From assembly GCA_037952775.1 (NCBI GenBank), contig JBANAY010000001.1, forward strand, positions 5,456,001 through 5,520,000: a stretch of 64,000 nt of DNA. The letters run 5' to 3'. Positions 55,144 to 64,000 of the stretch are shown here, piece after piece. The stretch's first letter is position 1, and every line of letters starts with the position of its first letter. The stretch is from Clonostachys chloroleuca. Lineage: Eukaryota > Ascomycota > Sordariomycetes > Hypocreales > Bionectriaceae. Below the pieces are notes generated by a model. The model saw only the letters and a program-made list of their open reading frames with translations, did no database searches and was not told the origin of the DNA. A program made the position numbers and the translations under genes.

Positions 55144-56678
55144 TCAATCGACATGTAATCTTCTTGGCAGGGTTTGGCCACTACTCGTGCCTGAAGATGG
55201 CCAACTTTCCTCGATAGTTTCAGGAAACGGCATATCATTAACGTTGATTCTCTCTTTGATTGACTTCTTCGGCCACTCGATCCATTTCTTCCATTCCGGG
55301 CTTAGAGAACTCTCTGCCGCCTGAAAGACAACTTCGCTCCATCCGCGATTGACCCATTCTGGAGATTCGTATGGACGAACCAAGGCTGTGAAATGGCCCA
55401 GAATAATCAGAGCCACGGGATGTCCTTGACTAATGAGATCAATAAACATCTGTGTTAGTGTCATTGGCCAAACCCACACCCGCCGTGGAGATGACGGGCT
55501 GTCGTCGTTTCCGTATCGAACATGGATAGAGCGGAGGGTCTCAATGGCGAGGATGCAAGAGGTCTGCTCATTAATTGGATCTAGGGTCCCTTCCAGTTTC
55601 CGAGCAAGGTCCGAGAGCTGCTTCAAGCGTTCAAGATAGGGTCCCGATTCTTTAGGTTCGGAGGTGTTGTCCTCGTCCAGCAATATCGAAAGCGGGCCGT
55701 CTGCTTTCCACTGATCCATGGATTTGACGGACATGATCGTTTTTATCCCTTGCAGGAGTACCAATGACTGCGCAACATCTATCGGAGAGATAATTTTACC
55801 GAGTATGCTAGCATTCGCCGTCGAGCACATAGTCAGGAGAAATACAAAAGTTGCTAGCAGGAAATAACCTTTGCAGTTGTGTTCGTTGATGTTATGAAGA
55901 TTGGCGGAGAAATGTTGGAGCGCCAGGCTCTGGAAACGGGAAGATACAATGATGAACTCGCTGTGCTGGTCAGGGTTGCGGATGGCGTAATTAAGCGCAG
56001 ACAAGGCAAGTACCGCCTGTAACAAAGCCTCCTACATAATCGCCGTGGTCAGCTAACAGGTTCATATTGAATGTAGTAGAAGGACCGTTACATTGGTGAA
56101 TGCAATCTCAGGCACCGTATATCTCCATAGGGACTCAGTCCTCTGATCACGGGTCAGAGTCTTGTACACAACAGTATCGTAATGGTGTAAGAGCTGTAGA
56201 CTTTGTATCCAATTAGGTGAAAAAAAGTCTTGCGACTCTCCTTGTGTCCACCCAGGGGATACGGCTACATGATCCGATCCTAAGGTATGAACGGAAGGAG
56301 GCGGCGCGAAGGCAACATGGGTCGCTGCGTGGGGATCATAAGTTATGCCTGTTAATGGGATAGGAGATGCCGCCGGTGAGGTCTCATTATGAGTCAAGAA
56401 CGTAGGTGTTGGCGAGGATGCTGCCGGCGGAGAGCTGTGTAGAACTGGCGAGACGGCCCCATTCTGTTCTGCAAGCACCAGGCTGCAAACAACTCCGAAC
56501 CGAACACAGTTCTTGCAGGGGCGTTGCTCGTCGCACTGGCGGACGAGTTTAGTCATGCAGCTTTAGTTGGAGGTGGTGGTATTCAAGGTTAGTCACTTGC
56601 CTTGACATGACGCGCCTTGCATCGCAAACATCCGTTCCTCGACTTCTTGTGGCCCAGGCGGGTGGATGGTGGCTTCAT
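55144..56678 (-). CDS. Zn2Cys6 transcription factor with a GC-AG intron inside the zinc cluster
   Basis: Three exons: 56678-56601, 56535-56092 and 56031-55144. The zinc cluster is split by the first intron, CLRCKARHVK before it and CDEQRPCKNC after, giving C-x2-C-x6-C-x5-C-x2-C-x6-C. That intron starts GCAAGT, not GT, and has a good branch site (GACTAACC). The second intron is 60 nt with donor GTAACG. Ser/Pro-rich residues follow, then a long helical fungal-specific regulatory region (ALLQAVLALSALNYAIRN, conserved in C6 regulators). It lies between a cupin and an MFS gene on the same strand and may regulate them. About 469 residues. Confidence 0.82.
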
Positions 56679-57301
56679 TGCGGCGGGACTGAGATTTGGA
56701 TGTTATGGGTGTCGGATTCGCGTTCGCGAGAAGTGAAGAACAGGCCTTTATGAACCACCTCTCATTCCATTAGGCGGGGCAGATAAGTGGGGAGTAATAA
56801 ACGAGAGTACCTTGATTGGATAGTCAAAGCTGATTGGAAAACGGCCGGATTCGCATTCGGATTAACCGGTCATAGTTACCTACCATCCTTCACATGGAAC
56901 ATTTGTTGGCTTGCATATTAGTGGCATAAAAATATCAAAAAGGGGGTACACCACAGTTCAGATCAATATCTTATCCGTCACGTCTACAAGAATAAAATTC
57001 CACCATTTTAAGCTCTGCTAGGTTTAGAGTCTTATTTCTAAGAGGTTCCAACAAGACATGTCAGTTTCAGTCCGTTTATCAAAAATATGCCTGGACCAAT
57101 CTAACAATAACACCAGCGACATCTAGCCAGAAAATAAGAGGATACAAATTATAAGAGTTTAATTGAAATAAAAAAAATTAGGGAAACGAGAATGAGTATA
57201 TATTGTAAGTTGGTGTGAAAATTGGGCTGATGCGAAGAAATCGTCAAGGAGATGTCGCTACAACAGCCTCGATTTACCTCGTTCCGAAATAGCCACGGAC
57301 A
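56679..57301. other. Intergenic
   Basis: Promoter of the regulator and 3' flank of the transporter; AT-rich at 56930-57200. Nothing else is seen. Confidence 0.35.
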
Positions 57302-59011
57302 TCAAATGCTGTTCATGTCGAAACTATTCCTCAGCTTCTCTCCGTAACGTTTGATGAAAAACGGGATGGGCACAAGAGCCAAGGCCAAGAACCCGAGCAG
57401 GGAGTTTCCCCATCCCATGCCTAGCTTGTCATACATATCGAGTGCGCAAAGGGGGAGGAGGGCACCTGCAATAGACCTCATCACTGTGTTTGCCGCCAGT
57501 GCCGACGCCGCATATTGTTCATATGCATCCACAAGGTAAACGCTGACAGCCATGAAGATTCCCAGATTCCCTAGAAGAATTATGTTAGCGCACTTATCGT
57601 TGAATAAACGTCGGTGATTGGGAGATTAGGGGGCAGAAGAGAGAGAGTTCATCTTACCAATTCCAATAATGGCCAGCGCGATGATTGGGACGATCCAATG
57701 AACCTCATATTGGGTAGTCCAGCCGTACAGAAAGAATCCAACGGGAAATATAACCGCGGAAAAAGGAAGAAGTCTCATGCGTATCTCGGGTTTCAAGGGC
57801 TCTCCGGTTTCTTTGTGCCTCTTCATCGCTATCGCACTATCGATGGAGAAAATGGCCATACCAATCAAGCAGCCGACACCAAGTCCGAGGTAGACGAGCC
57901 CTGTGATGCTAGCGGAGAATCCGTAACTCTTTTGGAAGACAAATGGAATAGAACAGAAGAGAAGGTAAAGGTATCCATACACAACCATGATGTAAACTGC
58001 AAAAATGGTGCAAATGGGTGAGAATATGAGCAGTCTCGCGGGGCGCAAGATAGCTCTTTTAAACAGTTCCTTCTTAGGGATATTGCTCTCCAGCTTGCTA
58101 CGCAAACTTTCATTCCCTGTCTCCTTGCGGAGTCTCTTTGTTTTCTTTTTGAGGATGGCTGGCGCGTAAGTCTCCTTCATCAGAAAGAATGATGCAAGCG
58201 CCATGACACCACTGATGATTGCCAGCACCCAGAACACCCATTTCCACCCTTTCTTTTCCGAGAGAACGCCTCCTACTACAGGCCCAATGATGGGGCCCAG
58301 AAGAGGACCGACACTGAAAGCCGCCATGACACCCGCTCGCTGCTCTGGTGGGAACATATCCGCAATACTCCCACCGCCATTGGTCATGGGTGTGGAACCG
58401 AAACATCCGGCAAAGAAACGGAATACAATAAGAGAGTCAAGGGAAGGAGCTAAGGCGCACGCCACGCTAAAGATGACGAAGCCGATATTTGAAATATTAT
58501 ACAGCCAGTATCTCCCATACATCTCTGACAAAGGGGCCAGGATCAAGGGGCCAATCGCAAAGCCGAGGACATAGACGGAGACAACAAATGCTGCTAGCTC
58601 TTGGTTTGAACTCTTGAATTCCTTCATCAGCTCTGGGACTGCGGGTGAAAAGACAGAGGACGCCAGGGGTGTCATTAGAGTGAGGAGACTGATGAGCACA
58701 GAGTTTGTGATTTTCCGCCAACTTGGCCAGTTATAGGGGTTCTCAGGGTCGTTTTCGCCATCCCACCACACACGGCCATCGCTATCAATTGGTCCTGTGG
58801 AATCCTGAGCTCCGTCAGGGCGACAGATGTCGCTCGTAGATGTGACGTCCTCGTTTTCGGTCTTGACAACGATCGTCTGCCCATCATCGACTCCCTCGTC
58901 GACGCGCAGCTTCTTGGCGTCGCCTAATTCCAAGTCTTCTTGGATTTTGTACATTTCCGGTTTAGGGTCGCTATCATGGCCGGTTCCGTTGGGAGTTTTC
59001 GATATCGCCAT
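57302..59011 (-). CDS. MFS transporter, DHA1 drug-efflux type
   Basis: Two exons, 59011-57659 and 57570-57302, with an 88-nt intron (GTAAGA ... CCTAG). Start chosen at MAISKT; the frame is open 30 codons upstream. A hydrophilic N-tail leads to WWDGENDPENPYNWPSWRK, the signature before helix 1 of fungal DHA1 exporters. About 12 helices follow, with the motif LSEMYGRYWLY (GxLaDrxGRrxxl-like) and a central loop with KKKTKRLRKETGN. The end is GEKLRNSFDMNSI. It should sit in the plasma membrane and export drugs, toxins or polyamines with proton exchange. It is flanked by two Zn2Cys6 genes, one divergent at 60568. Intact. Confidence 0.85.
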
Positions 59012-60567
59012 TGCTAAACAGCGGGTTGGCCGAAGGACAGCCAGCGAAATGAAAAAAGAAAGGTAGCTCTGTGAATACGGAGGGAGAAATCTAACGGTCA
59101 AAATTGGAAACTATCCAAAATAAGTAAATACAAAAAAAAGCGTTGTTACGGATATTGCTAGAGTCCGCTGTGCTGCGAGCCTCCGAATCCGATATGCATC
59201 CGAATGCGATACGAGGCGAAGTGGGTATACCTAAAACTCACCCTGTCCTCACGGGAGATATTGTGTATTTAATATTGTTATCCATAATATTTCTTCCTTG
59301 AAAGCAGCAGTTTTAAGAAACCATTGTATCACCAGTGGAATCCAGGCTTTTATCTTTTTGGTGATTCAATCTCACAACGCATTGGGTACCAGTGTTTGTC
59401 CCAGTCAATGATGAGTTTCCAGATTATCTGCTAAGCCAACACAATCAACACACCTTTTAGATATAAAGATCCTGTTTGTGCAAGAATATGTTCATAAAAT
59501 AGAGTTCTCTTCCCATACATAATATTTATTCCCAAAAGGATAGGAAGATGTCGGCTCGTGCAAGCCGGGCAAGTCTCGTCTGTGCTATAGGGTAGCTCAA
59601 TAACGCTTGAGTAACGCTATTTGCTCATTTTTGTTCCCTCTGTTCTTTTCCTTGGCGAACTCTGCGACCAGTCGCTTTACACGTTTAATGAGACATATTA
59701 ACAAAGTGGCGACTGTAATAAGTAAACCCACTCGAAGGAGTATAGACTGAAATAGACTGAAGCGTTGGCTGATTTGCTGTGAATCAGCGTGTTGAAATGG
59801 AGAGGCATCGCATATTCACTAACAAAACTAGCCCAGCGCGAAGGATCACACCAATTTACTAAAAGGTTGGGTTCTGCCACAAACCAGGAGGATGGCTAAC
59901 ATAGCTTCTTGAATTCCAAATGGCTCTCGCTAGTGCATGAGGTTTGTCATAACGCATTGATATCTCTAATAGCCACATCCGGCATGTTTGATGTCTATCA
60001 TTCCCACAGTCAGCAGTTTTGGCGCTATTCCTGATACGCAGTCTTAACCTCGGCGTAGCGACCGTCTTATCGTAGCTGAGCCAATAGATGCTGTTGGATT
60101 GTGCCCGGAGAGAGGAAAATCTGCCACTTGTACGGACGCAGACATTCCCTGTCCCCAAATCGTGCCTAACCAAGCTGCCTTAGGTCTATTGGCGTTGGTT
60201 TCCGGCCTGAGAGACGTTCTTTGTACTCAACTTGGTGTGGATCCTGGTTATCGGTTATCAGCATATCGATAAGCAGTTGAGCCTATCGTCTACTAACTTT
60301 GAAACTAGCTAAGGTGAACCTTCCGTCAGACCTAAGAATAGATAGCTTCTTCCTTCCATCATCATCACAATTGCTTTTAAATCCATTGCTTGCTTTGCTA
60401 CAATACAGCTGTATTTGACGTTTCTGTCAACCCACACTTGGGCTTACGAATCAGCGAAAGTGGGTTAGCAGGGTCCAATCCGAAACCCCTATTTATTCAT
60501 CATAAACTCCTGTATGACTCCTTGATCACGCCCAAGGCTTTGCCAACCTTGACACCTGTTGGTCGAA
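59012..60567. promoter_or_regulatory. Divergent intergenic region, MFS / Zn2Cys6 regulator
   Basis: 1.5 kb between divergent starts. No coding frame is supported and I noticed no long symmetric operator. Confidence 0.35.
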
Positions 60568-62184
60568 ATGCCGAGCGGACCTAGATCACGAGGGTGCCAG
60601 ACTTGTAAGGACCGCAAACTAAAAGTAATAAGATGTGACCTGGTATGACCTCTAGTACGCGTTACTAACCCGGACTTTTCTCTTGCCAGTGTGACGAAAA
60701 CTGGCCAACGTGCACACGATGCGCCGTTATGAACTCGCCCTGCCCGGGGCCAACATCGCTGGTCAAATTCGTTACCAAGAAACCCCATGGCGCGAGGGCA
60801 TCAAACACCGGCGGCCAACCCTCGGCAGGAGAGCCTCGGCAGGTCACATTCAAGAAACCTCATCATCCTATTTGGTTTCACAGTATCTATCAGTCAGATT
60901 ACCAGAAGCCTCGGTCCAACCCAACGACTCGCTACGATCATATCGCCCTACGGCTAGTCAGTAGCTTGGAGCGCGGCCCACAGGGGATCACTACGCTGAG
61001 CATGAGCTATTTGCCGGAGCTTCCGGCTCGTCTTTCGGAGAGCAAGTGTCTACGAGACTCGGTAGACTTGTTCTGCTCCGCCTTGATTGATTTACGGAAC
61101 CATAAGCCCGAGGGAGAGCTGCACGTAATGACCCAATACGGCAAGGCGCTCCGGAGTTTGCGGATGGCACTTCTTGGAAATGAAGCTGTCAAGCCGGAAA
61201 CCATGGCGGCAATGGCACTGATAGAACGCATGGAACGGTTATTCAGACGAGGCACCCCGTCTAATGTGCACACCAAAGGCATCTTGCAGGCGGTCAAGAT
61301 GAAGGGCCCGCCCAAACTCAAGGACCACCTCGATGTCGCGGTGGCGAATGAGCTGTATGGCATACTGGTGAGTCATACTGAGGCCTCCTATCATGAGACG
61401 ATACACCTAACACCTTTATGTTATGTAGTTGAATGACTGGTCTCTGAGAGAGAGCTGCAGCTTTTTCAATGAGCCCGGTTGGCAGGTGGCGATAGACCAA
61501 GGTATAGAGCAGTTCGCGAGCGAGGTGGACATGGGGCCATTCTCAAAACACGATACATTCGAGTTCGTCGAATGTAGCAAGAAACTGCATGCTTTCATGG
61601 TTGAGTTCAACCAGCTCAGCAATCAGAGCCACACGACTGAAACAAAGCTAGCCATCGAGTCTTTGTGTCGCAGGGTATCCGAAGTAGAAGTTGCGCTTGC
61701 GAGAATTGTAGCGGCAGCAAAAAACAGCACTTTGAAGCAAGGCACCATGGACGAGAAGCCGGACCCGGAATCACCCTTGGGGACGAAGTACGAATTCAGA
61801 TCTCCGAATTATGCCATGGTATATCTAGGGGCCGTATCGGCTCAAATCGGCCTTCTTCGCATACTACATGACTCTGCCGTGATCGTTGGATCTCCAGACG
61901 CTGAAATAACTGATAAACGTCTGCGAGAGCGTTGTCGCGAGAGCTGGAAGTGTCTCCCTTACGTCCTATCTCTGGAGTCTATCGTGGCAGAGAATTTTAT
62001 GGGCCCAATTTACGTTAGCTATGAGGCTGCCAACGAGGAGGAAGAGGAGTATCTGTTGGACGCGGTGGAATACATAGATCGCTACGTGAAGCGATTTCCA
62101 TCTGATAGGAGCCAAATACGTCAGATCATGGTTGAGACAGCGAGGTTGATGACGGGGCGCGCATCTCAGCCGAATTTAGGATAA
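60568..62184 (+). CDS. Zn2Cys6 transcription factor
   Basis: Three exons: 60568-60624, 60690-61367 and 61429-62184. The first exon holds CQTCKDRKLK, and the second starts CDENWPTCTRCAVMNSPC. Together they give C-x2-C-x6-C-x6-C-x2-C-x6-C. The junction falls just before the third Cys, the same place as in the regulator at 55144-56678. Both introns have normal donors (GTAATA, GTGAGT). The remaining protein is mostly helical with RYDHIALRLVSSLERGPQG, and ends with an acidic stretch (NEEEEEYLLDAVEYIDRY). It resembles short C6 regulators lacking a full fungal-specific factor domain. Divergent from the DHA1 pump, which it may control. Intact. Confidence 0.82.
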
Positions 62185-62408
62185 ATCAAAATACTTGCAC
62201 GCAGGGAAGTGTTATCTTGAAGACTTGATAATTAACTGCCAGGAAGATGGTGGATATTGCTTCACTCAGAGGTGTGATTACCAAATAGTATAGGATTCTA
62301 TTGTACAGACTCACGAAATTATAAGTTTAATATGAACAAGATGAACTCGAAGTAGCTGGGGTGAACGTTTGTTGGCCCATGATGCCTGCCATAACAGCAT
62401 TGAACAAG

Positions 62409-63162
62409 CTACTCAATTCCTATCCAACACATGCCAATTTTTACAAATGGTGTCTCAGCCCCTGCGTGCCATCTTAGGCTATTCTTGGTCGCCCACTCAG
62501 TCTTTGCAAAGATGTCTATATTTTCCTCAACGGGCAAATCAATGTGGTTGATAGCACCAAATGCCTTGGGGTCTTTGCTGAAGCTCCCGCGGGTACCACG
62601 GATGGTCAGCCACGCCGTCATTCCTACTGAAAACACTATCGTGGTTGGCCCGGACCGTCTTGCCGTCAAACTCGGCCGGCCAGGCCAGCCATGCAACCCG
62701 CGCGGCGTCCAACTCTCGGTCTGACCAGGTGTCGATGTGTATCGTCATCCCGTCCGACGTGATGTTTTCAATCCAGATCCAGATGCTGCGATGGCCGTTT
62801 GGTATGAATAGCTTGGTGAACCAGGCGCAGATCTTGGGTGGCGTCTTGAAAGGCTTCTCGAAATTGACCTTGATGGTTGCGTTTTGACGGGGTGCCCTGC
62901 CGCCCGGGTGATCAGAGGCGTCGACGAAGTCATGCTGGAAGGGGGTCTTTCCGTTGGGAAGAACTAAGACTTTGGCCTCGGTGTTACTTGCTTGGTGTAG
63001 GAAGGACTTCAAAGAAAGGGTGAACCCGGTCTCTGATAACGACGAAAGGCTCAGGGCTACACGTGGAGCATTGCCTGCTCTGGCTTGGATCGCACGGAAG
63101 CCGTAGAGCGCTGTAGGGACTATAGGCAGAGGCTTTTCGAAGCGGTGTTCCAGGTTGGCCAT
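62409..63162 (-). CDS. H-type lectin-domain protein, one frame break
   Basis: Starts MANLEHRFEKPLPIVP, with three repeats of an H-type lectin-like beta-sandwich. The first runs at about 20-75 (APRVALSLSSLSETGFTLSL). The second, at about 90-165, is the clearest (NATIKVNFEKPFKTPPKI and VAWLAWPAEF). The third runs from VFSVGMTAWLTIRG to GMCWIGIE. Frame A ends at 62539; the last domain is in the next frame, switching at a T4 run (plus strand AAAA, 62630-62633). Removing one base or adding two joins them. No signal peptide, so a cytoplasmic lectin of the type implicated in fungal defence is possible. It begins only 57 bp after the previous gene. Confidence 0.65.
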
Positions 63163-63218
63163 CCTGCCGGCTTCGTATTCTTGCCAGCCGAGACGTCACG
63201 ACGACTCAAGTAGAAGGA

Positions 63219-64000
63219 CTAGGGTTCAGTAACGATGGTGGAAGGGTCAACATCCTCGGACTCTCCGACAGCACTTGCAGTATCCTGTAATCGAGTAAGT
63301 TAGATTATACATAGAGTAACATTAGAAAATCTGATGAACTGACCTCGTTGTTGCCCCAGATTGGAGCTAGACGATAGATACCGCTCTGTGGGTTGATTTG
63401 TGAGGATGTGATGGCGTGACCCCAAAAGCCCTTGATATGACCGTTGGTAAGAATAGGATCAAAATGGGTCATCTTGAGATCCACAAATGCTCTTCCACTT
63501 CTGATACCTTTCCCATCGGCTGGTGGCGGCGTCCAGTCTTTGGCATTCCCTTCCAGGTCGGGACCACGGTTCGTGTACAAGCGAACGGCCGTCACCCTGG
63601 TCACTGCATTCTCCTCGTCCTGAACACGACCCGTCTCAACCGAGCACGCAATGATCTTTTCGCCATCCTCAGGAAGCACTATAAGAGTAACCTTGCGCTC
63701 CCCTCCAGGTGTACCTACGGCGGCCAGAAGACCATTCGAGTACCGCACCGAAACTGCCGACACAACACCATTATGAAGTTCAACAGTGATCGTCCGCAGA
63801 CTGAACTCGGGCTTGACGAAATCCAAGTTGCAGAACAACCTGCCCTGAAAGGTCCCCACCATAGGAGCCAACCTCTGAAACTGGCCGACATCAGGGCGAT
63901 CGGCCGCATAGCTATCCGCCTTGGCAAGTTCGACCTCAGTTACCCCATCACCCTCCGCCGGCTCTATCAACTTGGGAAAAGAAACATCGTCACCAAATAT
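63219..64000 (-). CDS. Lectin-like protein, 5' end beyond the right edge
   Basis: The minus-strand frame is open from the window edge to the splice donor after PIWGNNE. An intron of about 60 nt (GTCAGT ... TACAG) leads to a short last exon, DTASAVGESEDVDPSTIVTEP, stopping at 63219. The visible part has beta-rich repeats (FKNLDFV-like LFCNLDFVKPEFSLRTITVE, VSVRYSNGLLAAVG, TAVRLYTNRGP). It resembles fungal proteins annotated as jacalin-like lectins, although I cannot confirm this. Same strand and 57 bp from the H-type lectin gene, so they may be a tandem pair or one gene with a mis-called end. The N-terminus is not in the window. Confidence 0.55.

Noticed and set aside
62600..62660. Intron to explain the H-type lectin frame switch
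   Set aside because: The only acceptor-like site (TTTTCAG) would pair with a donor giving an intron under 30 nt, too short to splice.
1..64000. CRISPR array, rRNA or prophage
   Set aside because: No regularly spaced repeats or rRNA-like sequence were seen; the spliced genes indicate a eukaryotic nuclear region.

Overview
The window is nuclear DNA from a filamentous ascomycete (Pezizomycotina). This follows from many short spliceosomal introns (about 50-90 nt, GTRNGT donors, CTRAC-type branch sites, YAG acceptors), Zn2Cys6 regulators, a GH76 Dfg5/Dcw1 mannosidase, a NACHT-ankyrin protein with a fungal STAND N-terminus, fungal-type MFS transporters, a GH12-CBM1 cellulase and a CYP monooxygenase. 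I cannot fix the genus from sequence alone. No rRNA, tRNA or CRISPR array was found.

Layout. 1-7.6 kb: a secreted amidase cut by the left edge, a broken MYND-finger gene, an MFSD5-like transporter, and a divergent membrane-anchored FkbM-like methyltransferase. 8-10.7 kb: an intact VIT/von Willebrand A protein. 12.7-13.4 kb: a small secreted CBM-like protein. 13.4-15.1 kb: AT-rich decayed sequence. 15.2-18.3 kb: a divergent SMP-30 lactonase/MFS anion-transporter pair sharing a promoter with a palindromic CCG-N10-CGG site. 18.9-24.5 kb: a small multi-pass membrane protein, a Ser/Thr-stalked CBM-like surface protein and a GPI-type GH76 enzyme. 28.2-30.7 kb: a GPI-type S41 protease. 31.9-45 kb: an accessory stretch with a cupin/membrane protein, P450, a 341-bp MITE, a secreted TIM-barrel protein, an SDR, two small membrane proteins, a broken GH12-CBM1 cellulase and a SnoaL-like protein. 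45.2-49.5 kb: a decayed NACHT-ankyrin (fungal NLR) gene. 50.5-64 kb: an F-box protein, a phosphotransferase-family kinase, a cupin, two Zn2Cys6 regulators around a DHA1-type MFS pump, and two adjacent lectin-like genes reaching the right edge.

How genes may work together. The lactonase/transporter pair looks like a sugar-acid uptake and lactone-hydrolysis unit under a binuclear-zinc regulator. The TF-MFS-TF group at 55-62 kb looks like a regulated efflux module. The P450, cupins, SDR and SnoaL-like protein are tailoring-type enzymes, but no PKS, NRPS or terpene cyclase is present, so I do not call a biosynthetic cluster.

The most striking window-wide signal is frame breakage. At least ten genes switch reading frame while the encoded protein remains recognisable on both sides. 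Many breaks sit in G/C runs that look exactly one base too short, which suggests homopolymer under-calling in the assembly. Others cannot be explained that way: a 14-bp tandem duplication in the GH12 gene, and a Ser-to-Trp Walker A change plus a nonsense codon in the NLR gene. These look like real decay.
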